Assembly: GCA_947650285.1 (NCBI GenBank) | Contig: CANTFL010000024.1 | Span: 1-64,000, forward strand | Source: Hyaloperonospora brassicae | Taxonomy: Eukaryota > Oomycota > Peronosporomycetes > Peronosporales > Peronosporaceae | DNA: 64,000 nt | Reading direction: 5' to 3' | In this document: piece by piece, positions 10,630 through 21,143 of the stretch | How positions within the stretch are numbered: the first letter of the stretch is position 1 | How the letters are laid out: every line of letters starts with the position of its first letter | Notes under the pieces: generated by a model | Told to the model about the DNA's origin: nothing | The model's input: the letters and a program-made list of their open reading frames with translations, nothing else | The model's database searches: none | Position numbers and translations under genes: made by a program

Positions 10630-13135
10630 CATCACCGTGTTTTGGCCTCATTATGCGATGGTAGAATATTAGAAGGTTGTCGTATGCTTGTGACGTATGC
10701 ATAATGCAGTAGGTTGTAGTTTCAGCAAATTAGATTTGTGGGGATAGGGCAATCTGATACTGACATCATTCTGACATAAATTGTCGGAACAAATCTCGAG
10801 AAACGCTCGAGCATCATAAAACAACAACTCCGAGGCACATTGTTGTGCACATTGTGAAAGATTCTGACAAAGTTGGCACCTCTGCAATTTATCGATAGTT
10901 TAAGTCTATTATTAAATTTTAGCCATGTACAAATGCAAAGTTATATTTACGGAAAAGTAAAATCGCTAATATTATCTTGAATAAGTCGGTGATCAGTGTA
11001 CAAATGTTAAGTCAGAGCTTCAATCACTGAATATAGACTTTGATGAACGCTCGTACACTTCGAGGATAATCCATCCCGGAAACATGAGTATTCAGTCGTT
11101 GGTACAAGCCAACACGGAGTAGACCGTGTCTAATGCTGTGAACAGCTTTAAAAAATTGCCCGCGTCGGATCCCATCCCTTGCAAACAGATGAACAAGTCT
11201 ATCCTCCTTGACTAGCCTGATGCGCTCTTCGTCTCTGTTATGGAAAAATAATGCATAAACATCGCGTAAATCGAAAGAAGCGATGGAGAGAATTGGTAGC
11301 AGATATTCGGCGATTCCCTATTACAGGCAAGTAAATAAGTGGCTACTCGGATCCTTCGTTTCACAAAGATCAATCGTAGGCTACACGTCACTCTATATGG
11401 CGTTAACTATTGCGGGATACTGCAGGATAATAGTGAAGGGGGTAGTCACGAAAAATGCATCGTGTACAAAAGGGGATATTCTATTGATTACGATACGCTT
11501 CCAATTGAAGTCCACAAACTAAACGGACTTCCTGCACGCTCACGTTTTTGTTTGATGTGGCATGCCTTCGGCCAGGCGTCTTATTTATCACTGTTCTCAA
11601 GAAACGCCTGTACCATAAGTGCCAACAATGTACTCCACATTCGGCTGATCTGGTTTAAGACATACAATGGATAAGCTCTTTCAGTGTTCGTCGACCGGGA
11701 AACATTTGCGACATGTCCAATTTACGCCATTGCTGTGGTCCTGCTCATGCACTCCGCCACAGGATCTCGCTGCTTCCACAACTTACAACAAATATTGATC
11801 TTACTGTTCCTGCAAGCATATTTCAATCCCGATGGTAAAGCTTCTTGAATGTGGATGCCATGTCGAGGCTGGAATCATTCAAGAAACGACTTATTTACCC
11901 GCAAAAACTCGCGCTTCAGGAGTCTATATCTTTGGGAATGGGACTGTTAAGAATTCGGTATAGAGGGAAGGTGTGGAAAGCGAGCTAAAGATACACTTAT
12001 TCAAGCGTAGGGAAGCCCAATATACAAAGGGCGAGCCTTAGATAGGCGCGCGATGGATATTTGGCCGAGGAGCTCGGAATCGGAAAGCTACAAACGAAGC
12101 GTATTGATCTCAAGTCATCAACATCGACATTGAAGACCATAAGAACGCGCATTCGAACTATCTGGGGTGCAAAGATAACACATATATATTCTATCTATGT
12201 GTGTTCGGCACAGACTCTCGATAAAAACATTTCCAAGGGGTCAGGCGCTAATTTTCAGCAAATGCATCAATCTCAATGTTGACAGCTGTAACGTAGACCA
12301 GGGAATGATCGACTACTGTGCAGCATATTTAATCCACTGTTACACAAGATTACAATTGCCTAAATCAAGTGTCTAGCAGTCAAGTGCCTGTAGAAATAAG
12401 AAATTGCTACTAGGTGTTGATTCGCAGATATGCTGATGTGTTCGATGAAATTAAACAAAGTGGAGCACGTGGTACAACGAAATCGAAATGATTCAATCAT
12501 CGAAACTGACATAAAGAAACAAGTAAAAATAAAGCGACTATCGATCTCAAGCGCCTGTAATTAGTGTCCTTATAGAGATAAATTAAATCTGGGAAGATTG
12601 AAAAAAAGCAGTCGAATCCGAATCAAGGAGATCAAAAACGAACAATATTTGCGTATCTTTTCGAAGTCATTCGAACGAAATACCATGTATGGCGTGAAAT
12701 TGTATGCGCCAAAATTAACGAAAGCAAATAGCAGTGACCCGCCTCTCGACGGTATGATATGAATGCTACACTTGCAGGCGCGTATATGGATGCGTGAGAT
12801 TTCTCGACGGCATGTGTACAACTCTATAACGACCGTCGCCTGCATGAAGCTGTGCCTGGAGGACATTTTCACTCTAGATGAAAAAGCGAACAATTTCACG
12901 GATGGAGTGACGGAGATGGAAATCATGCAGAATCCGGAGTATATCAGTTCCTTGGGCACCGAGGTATTGCATGACGTCGTACTGACTCATGTTCGAAGCT
13001 CATGCGCGTTTCTCACTGGGAGAAGTTCCAAACACGAAAATATGTGACGTATGAGGCATTGCTTGCAACTGAAGCTATAACGGACCATCGCCACTTGATC
13101 CTCAAAGCGTACTGCACATAGTTTGAGACAACGTC
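10630..13135. other. Inner part of right arm, mirror of 7288-9792
   Basis: It carries the same unrecognised frames as the left arm in the opposite orientation (for example 11339-11674 plus, 12061-12282 plus, 12763-13047 plus). No gene can be named. Confidence 0.5.
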
Positions 13136-13529
13136 TGTAACGGGGCACACCCTTGCGTGAACTTAACGCAAGGGTTTTGGTGCGCCCGACAGACGTACAC
13201 GAGGTAAACGAGGAAGCGTAGATAAGGGAAAAGTAAAACTGTTGTATCAATATAATTAAGGCTTTTGTTACTGTCTCTCTGTTTAACCTGACTTAATTAT
13301 GTTAATCTAACTGAGTGTATGGTGACATCTCGTCACCACTCATTGCGCGCGTCCTGCGGCGATTGGTGGGTTGATATCGTCAAGATATCAACCAATGAGC
13401 AGACCCTTTGGTCGCTTCACCAATATCACCACTATCGGTGATATTGTTCGAAGAATATTCAACTTGATATTCTTTATTGTCATTGTTACTTTAAAGTGAC
13501 AATTCCATGTAACGGGCTGCCCCGTTACA
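13136..13529 (-). repeat. 3' LTR of the 13136-21143 element
   Basis: This is a 394-bp direct repeat of 20750-21143. It contains several dyads, including its terminal TGTAACGGG-ctgc-CCCGTTACA, so the LTR edge is itself a hairpin. Three differences are private to this LTR when compared with the other LTR and the solo LTR. Confidence 0.95.
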
Positions 13530-13544
13530 TCACCCCCCCCTTAA
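13530..13544 (-). other. Polypurine tract
   Basis: On the minus (sense) strand the sequence next to the 3' LTR is TTAAGGGGGGGGTGA, a G-run of eight. It fits a plus-strand primer for reverse transcription and fixes the element orientation as minus. Confidence 0.85.
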
Positions 13545-13662
13545 CTGATAGTCACCGTGTGACTATCGAAAATATGGTGGCCACTCATTGGTCACCATTG
13601 GGACAGGGAGCACTTGTTGGGTCCGTTCCGTTCATATCTTGACCTGACCTCGCATAGTTAAC

Positions 13663-15278
13663 ATGTCTATGCGGGGTGACGCAAGGCATACAGAACCTGT
13701 GCCTGTGCCAGCTTCTGCGGCAGACGATTCGTCGTCTGCTGCTCGTTCTTCGCCTGCAGCAAGAGGTGCTGCAGGTGCACGCGGTACAACACCGCGTGCG
13801 CATGATGACCCCGACATTGAGGTCATCTATGCTGGCGAGTCAGACGTGTCTGACTCAGGGCAATGTTCCAGAGGCGTCTCGATCACCGGCGACGCCTCAG
13901 TATTCGCCAAGGCCACTGCCGAACGAACGGACTCGTGAGTTGCAACACAGTCTGTTCGGCAGTGATGATGAAGGTGATCAGAGTGGTGAGGAGTATTACT
14001 CCTTACCACCGCCGACTCGTGCTTCTTCGCACGAGCGTGATGACGATGGCGTGAGCCGTCGTCATTCTGGGATCCGTGGTACCGACAGAGGTACCACTTC
14101 GAAGCGTGATGAGCCGAAGCCGTGGCGTCTGCCCGAACGGCTCATCAATAGCTTGTCTCACGAGACCAGCCAACACCATCGAATATCTTTACTCGATGCT
14201 ACCGAGCTTCATGGCTTGAATTCCAGCGCGATCAACTTTCGCGCTGAAGAGGATTTTTATCTCGATGTCTTTCTTAGACATCGATGGTATAACGGCAACC
14301 AAAAAGCGTGACAAAACTCGCTTTTGGCAGCGTGGAACGGGTTCGTCCAAAACGTAAAGAATTCTGGACGAGAAGGGTGGCTCAAGAAACTTGAGGCGAC
14401 ACGCCTCAGGTTCGAAAAGCGAACGCCAACCGGTGCCAGGTACCGGTTGCACTGTTTGTCGAGTGAGGCAGGCATTCCTTGCCTCACATGGGGAGACCCT
14501 TGTGCGAGTTGTGTTGACAACTCGCAGCGTGCACATAGGGATGTGTATTCCCTAGATTCGCCCTGGGGAAGGGCACACATCTCGGCTGAGATGCGTGACG
14601 CGATTGCAAACTTGCAATCCGTCTACAAGCGCCTAGGGCGCGTGTTTACCGATGGGCCACAGGACTCAATCGGATGGGTCTCGTCATACTGGCGGACGAG
14701 ACCTTCAACATCCATCAACAGCTGAGAGCGGGGCTCCCAGCTGTTCCAAGAGGGTGGATACCCCCGCCACTGGACGAGGTAGCTCGTCCTTGATCCTAAA
14801 TCGTCACGGTGATTCAAGATACGCTCCACTAGAAAGCGTTGACCACCGTGAGCATCCACCAAAGGATGTGGTGGAGGAGGAAAGACCTCCTCCAGATGAC
14901 CCCAGGCTCACCATCTCGACCCTTACGAGATGGATCGCGCAATCGATGAATTGCGCGATGACTTGAAGCACGAGCGCGACCGGCGCTACGCTTTGACTGA
15001 TACCGTGCGGAAGAACCGCAAGGATCACGAGGCTGATCGGGCGAGGGATCGCGCCGATTATGCCACAGCGCAGCTTCAGGTCGAGCGGGATGTCCGCTTC
15101 CTCATTCGGCGAGCTGGCGACAGCTCGCGGGGAGATATCTCGGTTGAGTTCCGAGGTATCTTATCTGCGCGACCAGACGGATCGTCTGGAGCGCGAACGC
15201 AAGAACTTGATGGATGTTCTTGAACGTGGGGGCTATCTTCATCGGAAGAAGAAGGCTCGTACTGACAGTACGACCTAA
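13663..15278 (+). pseudogene. Antisense accessory ORF (acidic/Ser-rich N-terminus, coiled-coil C-terminus), frameshifted
   Basis: An ATG at 13663 opens a plus-strand frame opposite to gag-pol. The coding trace passes through at least three frame changes and one in-frame TGA (14309-14311), then ends at TAA 15276-15278. The implied product is about 540 residues. It starts with a low-complexity Ala/Ser/Asp region. A middle part holds a Cys-containing stretch (PCLTWGDPCASC near 14480-14515). The C-terminus is rich in Arg/Glu/Leu with coiled-coil spacing (MDRAIDELRDDLKHERDRR; LSSEVSYLRDQTDRLERERK). Its stop overlaps the stop of the pol frame tail-to-tail (CTAA at 15275-15278). The same position in the unrelated-sequence tandem elements holds an intact ORF of the same design. 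The family is not recognised. Confidence 0.7.
14623..14862 (-). pseudogene. Chromodomain remnant of pol
   Basis: This minus-strand frame contains RFLVERILNHRD, then [17 protein letters not shown], the signature of a retrotransposon chromodomain (aromatic residues and WRGY/NSWEP). Family knowledge: such domains at the integrase C-terminus steer integration to histone-marked chromatin. Here it lies 410 bp beyond the pol stop at 15275 and in another frame, so it is no longer fused to integrase in this copy. It lies antisense to the accessory ORF. Confidence 0.85.
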
Positions 15279-16722
15279 GCCCTCCCCACGTAAAACGTAG
15301 GATGCGTGCGCATCCTACGTGGCAATTCGATTGTGTATGCATTGCCCTTGCGATGCAACACTCGAAATGGCCCAATGTATTTCGGCAGTAGTTTACTACT
15401 GCCGACACTAGTGACTGCATGTCCAGGTAAGTTTACCGTAGACAGTAGTACTAGGTCGTTAACCTTAAATGAAAGAACATTTGCTCTTCCATTCTTGTCT
15501 GCGTTCCGTTTCTGGCGGTCCACCGCATTTGCGATGGAGTCCTGAACGAAACGGACTACCGCTTCTCGAGTCAGCAGGAAGTTCTCTGCTGACTCTTTGT
15601 TTTGTCTTTCAGTGCGCTTCGTGCGCACTGCTAAGAGATTGCTCTCTTCTTCAGCGAGGTTGTCTTCTTCCTCGCTGGAATAATCGTTGACGATGCTGAA
15701 TATACCAGCATCGTCATCATCATCCGAGTCAATAATAGCGTCGTCGCTATTATTGAGGTGATCTTCTTCATCGATGTCGACCTGATCGACATCGGCATCA
15801 TACGTGACGACGTTAGCGTCGACACGTGATGAGCAAGAGCCAAAACGGTTTTTGCTCGAGCGAGTCCCTCCCCTCCTTATCCAAGAGTCACAGTCTAGAA
15901 GGGTGGGCACACGTGGATGGCGTAAGCCATTCACGATAAAACGGTGTGTGCTGTGTGGAAGCATGCACCGAATTATTGATGGCGAATTCCACCATGGGTA
16001 GGAATTCGCTCCAACTCGGAAATGAGTGGACATATCCTCGAAGGATCTCTTCAAGGACACGGTTCGCACGTTCCGTCTGACCATCTGTTTCGGGATGGTC
16101 AGAAGTGGACATCTTCAATCGTGTTCCGGGAGAACGGGACACGGTTTGCCAAAATGCCGCCGTGAACCGAGGGTCACGGTCGGATACGAGTTCACGGGGT
16201 AACCCGTGGAGTCTAAAGACCGTGTCGAGAAAGACACGAGCACAACCTTGAGCCTTGATCGACTCAGGTACAGCAGCAAGATGGACCATCTTGCTGAACC
16301 GGTCAACGAACACAAGAATGCCATTATTCTTGTGAGTCGTCTTCGGGAAACCCGAAGACGAAGTCCATTGAAACGGACTGCCAGCACTCTGTCGGAACAG
16401 GCAGAGGCTGCAATGGCGCACGGGATGAAGGACTAGGCTTCACCCGTTGACAAACCTCGCAAGCACGTATGTACTTGCGTACAAACTGATACTGGCGTGG
16501 CCAGTAAAAGTCACGACTTACCGTGAGGTAAGTCTTTTCTCTACCACGATGGCCGCTTGTTGGGGCATCGTGACACTCATACATGATGCGTAAACGCAAA
16601 TCATGATGAGCGGGTACGACGACACGAGGCGTGTCGTCGGCAACAGCTGTATAGTACAGCAATCCGTTGCGTGTACTATACCGATCCGATGAGGATCGGT
16701 ACAAAGCCGGTAAATCCCTCAA
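15275..16722 (-). pseudogene. Integrase region of pol, frameshifted, with acidic insert
   Basis: Three overlapping minus-strand frames make up the integrase. The 16324-16722 frame has the HHCC zinc-binding part (HDAPTSGHRG...CEVCQ). The 15888-16421 frame has the catalytic core with VDRFSKM, SDRDPRF and DGQTERANRV supplying the D,D,E residues. The 15275-16084 frame has the C-terminal part (PLPKYIGPFRVL-like, ending THPTFYVGRA). Two frameshifts separate them. Between core and C-terminal part, about 70 residues encoded around 15610-15830 are highly acidic, including a DSDDDDD run and an SSEEEDNLAEEE stretch. The tandem elements lack this acidic segment. Confidence 0.88.
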
Positions 16723-18297
16723 TGGATTTACTGGATGGATTCACCAGATGATCCATCAATCGCAGAAGATCCTTATCTTCCGCGTATGCCTTTCGTACGT
16801 CGTCAAGTAAACTTGACGACGGGACACTGACTGACAGTGTCGCAACAGTGGGCTTATCCTCACTGTTTGATTGTGCGTCCGGCTCGAAATCGGGCCGGCG
16901 CGAAAGCGCATCAGCGACGACGTTTAGTCGTCCTGGTTTATACTCCACGGAGAAGGTATACTCCGCGAAGAAAGAAAACCACCTCGCCATTCTTTGCGAG
17001 AGGTGTGGGCTGTTTACGGCCGTGCGTAGTGACGCATGGTCCGTATACACGACGAACGGTCTATCTCCCAAGAGATAGACGCGGAACTTAGCCAGTGCAT
17101 ACTTCATGGCAAGGAGTTCCTTGTCATGCAATGGGTAATTGGGCTCAGCTGCTTGCAGCTGACGCGACTGATAACAGATGACGCGCTCCGCGCCATCTGC
17201 GTCGAACTGCATTAACGCACAGCCGTTTGCAAAATCGCTGGCGTCACAGACCACATGAAATGGTCTGTCCTGATCTGCAATCGCCAAGATCGGCGATTGC
17301 ATCGAGCTTTGCTTGATACCTTTAAAGGAACGGTGACACTCAGCGTTCCATGACCATTTGACATTTTTCTTGAGCAAGCAAGAAAGATGAACAGTCATCT
17401 CGGCGTAGTTGCGCGAGTACTTGTGCAAGTACGCCGCTAGCCCAAAGAACTTCCTTAGTCCCTTGACATCGACTGGCACTGGCCAGTCGGTGATCGCCTT
17501 GATCTTTTCGGGATCAGGGCGTACGCCGTGTTTACCCACAATGCACCCAAGAAGTGGTATTTCGCTAGCCGCGAATATACACTTCTTGAGGTTGGCGTAC
17601 AACCTTTGCTTGCGCATAAATTAAAGAACCTGACGAACGTGAGTTCTGTGAACTTCAACGTCCGTCTTTCCGTCCATAGCCCGGCTATGGACGAACACAT
17701 CGTCGAAGTAACTCGGTGCGAAGCCTCGCACCGGTCTCAACAAATTTGTGACACATCTGTTGAATGTTGCAGGGGCTTTGCTCAGCCCCTGTGGCATCAC
17801 TAGCCACTCCCACATCATACCGCTGGGGGTACTCACTGCTGTGAACGGGATGTCCCGTTCACGCATCAGGATCTGATAGAATCCATCCATCAGATCCATG
17901 GACGAAAAGATGGTACTCTTTGACATACCATCTATGATTACGTCCTTCCTCGGTATCGGCGTCTGAGCCGGTACCGTTGCAGCATTCAACTTGTTGAATG
18001 CGTGCACTATCCGCCACCCTCCTGTGGCCTTTCGCACACAGAAGGTCGGAGAGCTGTGAGGGGATGTTGATTCCCTCATATGGCCCGCTGCTAAGCGATC
18101 GGCAAAGAACTTGTCGATCGCTATCACTTGTTCACGAGGCAGTGGCCACTGCTTCATGACACAGTACTTCGAGCCCGGTTTGAGCTCGATCTCATGTTGG
18201 GTGCCTTTGTCCGTAGGCAACTCGCAAGGTACGGATTCAGGGAACACATCCCTGAATTCGATCAAATCCTTATACAAAGATTTGTTTGAAGTGACTC
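16676..18297 (-). pseudogene. Reverse transcriptase and RNase H of pol
   Basis: The RT palm motifs are clear: [38 protein letters not shown] and the catalytic SYFDDVFVHS. A TAA at 17621-17623 interrupts the frame just after HVRQVL. The same frame continues with LYANLKKCIF, the RT connection, and RNase H ([35 protein letters not shown]). This frame ends at 16676. A frameshift near 18297 separates it from the protease frame. RNase H and RT active-site residues are retained, but the enzyme cannot be made as one chain. Confidence 0.92.
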
Positions 18298-19566
18298 TCA
18301 GGATTGAGACGTGTATCGCTCAATCCGAGTCTTCTCATTGAGGACACCTTCGTCCATCGATGAGCTGCTGAGAACCCGTTCGTTCTCAGCAAATACTGTT
18401 GCCGACCGAATATCGGCCACATACTCATCCTCTGTGACGAGTATGCAGATCTGCTTGACTTTGCCACTACGCAGATCACGCAAGAACCGTTTCGGTTCTA
18501 GCGTTGGCAACTGAGTTATCTCCGAAGTTAACTTCGGAGGCACAATCAGATCAAGCGTATAAGCGCCTACGCTTGATCCGTCATTAACCAAGACGTTCAA
18601 CGTCTCGGTTTCTTCCTGGGAACTTGCTTCCACAGGTTGCTGAGTGCCTGATCCCTCAGCAAGTGACTCTTGAGGAATTCCTTCCTCAAGTACGTGGGGA
18701 CTTATTCCCTCGACGTCTTCCGACTGTGGCTGTGCAACCACAGTCAGGAACCGATCCTCTACAGTCGACTCTCCAGTCGACCTAGGATGACCGTGTTGAC
18801 CCTTGGAGGCAACAGGTTTCTTTCTTCGAAGATGCTGCCCGCTAGGCATGCATCCATGTCCCGGTCCACTCGACTTATTCGAGTAGTGGACCTTCGGCGC
18901 AGCCTGTACTTCTGTACAGCCGCCGGGAGCTTGCTCCACAGTGTAGTGATCAACTACACTGTGATCCTGTGCAGTCGTGCTAATGACCGTACCGCAAGTG
19001 AGGCCATCGCACTCACTCGCAGAACATCCACACGCTTGTGGACGCTCCAAGATGTTCATCAGATGGCCATCTGATGAACAAGCGGCAGGCATCTTCACGG
19101 ATCGATGCTGCCAGCTCACCCTTGGCTCGTACTTTCTGAGCCAAGGTAATCCCAGGATGACATCAAATTTGTCATCCAGATCTAGTACGATGAAGTCATC
19201 ATCGTACTGTTCGCCCTCTAACGTGTAGTGGATTCCTACTACACGTTTCTCAACAGTTATCGATGCGCCTGTTGCAAGGCGCACCGTCATCCTTGTGAGG
19301 GGAATGTCGCGCTCAACGAACTTGAGCCTACGACCCTCTAGTGACTGGCGTCGAACAAAGTTGTTCGACGCCCCACAGTCTACTAGGGCACGAAGCGACA
19401 AATCATTTGTCGCTTCCAACTTCAAGGTGATGAGCGAAACGTCATCACCAGGTGCAGAGACACACAACGATTGTGTATCTGGAGCAACTTTCGTCAAGAG
19501 ATTTGCAAATTCTCTTGAGGTTGCTGAATCAGTAGGGCGCTCCGCCCCTACTGACCCCGACCATTT
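18298..19566 (-). pseudogene. Aspartic protease and N-terminal part of pol
   Basis: The pol frame is open from the putative frameshift site (19563-19569) and stops at 18298-18300. The protease active-site loop reads LVDCGASNNF, with Cys where retropepsins have Ser or Thr after the catalytic Asp. A VILGLPWL motif follows, as expected for the second conserved protease segment. A long low-complexity linker then leads to RT. The frame relation to gag is -1. The Cys substitution could be a family trait or damage. In the tandem elements the loop is [10 protein letters not shown]. Confidence 0.85.
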
Positions 19567-19569
19567 TTA
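19529..19569 (-). other. Putative gag-pol -1 frameshift region with hairpin
   Basis: On the sense strand a T_AAA_AAT heptamer (19563-19569, gag phase) is followed by an 8-nt spacer and a 9-bp hairpin (19546-19554 with 19529-19537, 8-nt loop) whose 5' arm contains the gag stop. The layout is the same as at 50768-50809, but the first base of the heptamer departs from the X_XXY_YYZ rule. It may be a decayed or weak slip site. Confidence 0.55.
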
Positions 19570-20614
19570 GATGGTCCGTCTCGCTGTTGCGGCTTCGCAA
19601 CAGCGCTGGACCCACGCCCATTGCCCTTCTTAGCGAATGGTCGTCCATTTCGCCCAGTACTGTTTGGTACTGGGCGTGGAGCACTACACTCATATGCGTA
19701 GTACCCTAACTTCTGACAGCGATTGCACCTCTGCAATCGCTTGTTGTTTGAAGAGCGAGGTCTCTCGCTCTCAACATAGCAGAGGTCCATTGGTTCTGGA
19801 CCTCCGATCTCTTGTCGTCTCGGTGGACGATAAGAGTTTGCACTAGCATGAGCCTGTCTCATGCTAAAGTCTTCCTGTTCCGCGGCTGATATCGCATCTT
19901 CACAGCGTATTCAGCTCAAGACGGAACAGGTGGCTCCTGACGGGCCCTTCTGCGAGCCCTTGCATGAACACCGTAATCAACGTGTGTTCATGGACTGGGT
20001 TAGCAGTTATACTACTCGAGAGGAGTCGTATATGTTGATGCGTAAGCGTGCACATCACGCTTACCCTGCTTGAGTTTCAGGAGCTCTGAACGAGCCCTGA
20101 ACTCAGCCCGTGGCGGCTCAAACGTTTGTCTGAGCCGGGACTTGAAGTCATCTAGCGACCTAAACACATGTGGGTCGCTACTCTCGAGCCCCAGGGACCA
20201 AGGTTTGGCACGTCCTGCCAAGTGGGTTTGAGCAAATGTGAGTTTCATTTGCTCATCTTCGACGCGACGAGCCCTTAAGGCTCTGTCGAGTTCGACAAAC
20301 CATAGTAACAGGGAGTCCTCCGGGACTCCACTGTACTTGGAGATGTCAACTTTCATGACTTCGGGACGACGCGCATGCGCCGTCCCGCCCACAGCAGCAT
20401 GGAATTGCTGCTGTCTCAACAGCTCCGTCTGTTGATCACCGAGTTCTCTCAACTGCTCGGCCTGTTGAGAGCCTTGCTGGTGAAGCAAGGCTACTTTCTC
20501 CCTTTCGGCGACAAGTTCATTTTGAATGAACTTGGCTATAGCGGCATGTTGTTGGTCTCTGTCTAGAGACTCCAACATGGCGCCAATGGCGAACTCGCCT
20601 ACGGTAGAACTCAT
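19548..20614 (-). pseudogene. Gag, frameshifted, with an altered zinc knuckle
   Basis: The ATG is at 20614 (MSSTVGEFAIG). The first frame runs to 20012 with the typical gypsy Gag core (KVDISKYSGVPEDSLLLWF, FKSRLRQTFEPPRAEFRARSELLKLKQG). Coding sense then continues in other frames through at least two frameshifts, and the last frame ends at 19548. That part has a zinc-knuckle-like CNRCQKLGYYAYEC in which the usual His is Tyr. Gag would package the RNA, and the knuckle would bind it. Confidence 0.88.
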
Positions 20615-20729
20615 TCGTTCTACCGCACTCCATTCGATGTCACATCAAATGGGTAAACCCTTCACGCGTGGCGTGAAAGGTCTCTTCTTCATCCAACATG
20701 TTCATGTTGGATGTTGTGGTCCTTGAAAG

Positions 20730-20747
20730 GACTACAAAGTGCTACCA
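20730..20747 (-). other. Primer-binding site
   Basis: Two bases after the 5' LTR the sense strand reads TGGTAGCACTTTGTAGTC. TGG pairs with a tRNA CCA end. The implied acceptor strand AAGUGCUACCA has the U72-type end expected of eukaryotic initiator tRNA-Met. The tandem elements share TGGTAGCACTT at the same place. Confidence 0.7.
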
Positions 20748-20749
20748 GG

Positions 20750-21143
20750 TGTAACGGGGCACACCCTTGCGTGAACTTAACGCAAGGGTTTTGGTGCGCC
20801 TGACAGACGTACACGAGGTAAACGAGGAAGCGTAGATAAGGGAAAAGTAAAACTGTTGTATCAATATAATTAAGGCTTTTGTTACTGTCTCTCTGTTTAA
20901 CCTGACTTAATTATGTTAATCTAACTGAGTGTATGGTGACGTCTCGTCACCACTCATTGCGCGCGTCCTGCGGCGATTGGTGGGTTGATATCGTCAAGAT
21001 ATCAACCAATGAGCAGACCCTTTGGTCGCTTCACCAATATCACCACTATCGGTGATATTGTTCGAAGAGTATTCAACTTGATATTCTTTATTGTCATTGT
21101 TACTATAAAGTGACAATTCCATGCAACGGGCTGCCCCGTTACA
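20750..21143 (-). repeat. 5' LTR of the 13136-21143 element
   Basis: This is a 394-bp direct repeat of 13136-13529. Two differences are private to this copy, one of them in the terminal dyad (TGCAACGGG instead of TGTAACGGG). Confidence 0.95.

Larger units (their letters stand above)
13136..21143 (-). mobile_element. Complete but mutated Ty3/gypsy chromodomain LTR retrotransposon
   Basis: This 8008-bp element has 394-bp LTRs at both ends (TGTAACGGGG...CCCCGTTACA) and flanks ACGTC/CCGTC (4 of 5 bases identical). Coding order on the minus strand is gag, protease, RT, RNase H, integrase, then a chromodomain. A long plus-strand ORF lies between the 3' LTR and pol. The primer-binding site lies at 20730-20747 and the polypurine tract at 13530-13544. 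The two LTRs differ at about five positions, so insertion is fairly recent, yet gag, pol and the antisense ORF all carry frameshifts or stops. The body is filled with short hairpins. Confidence 0.96.
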
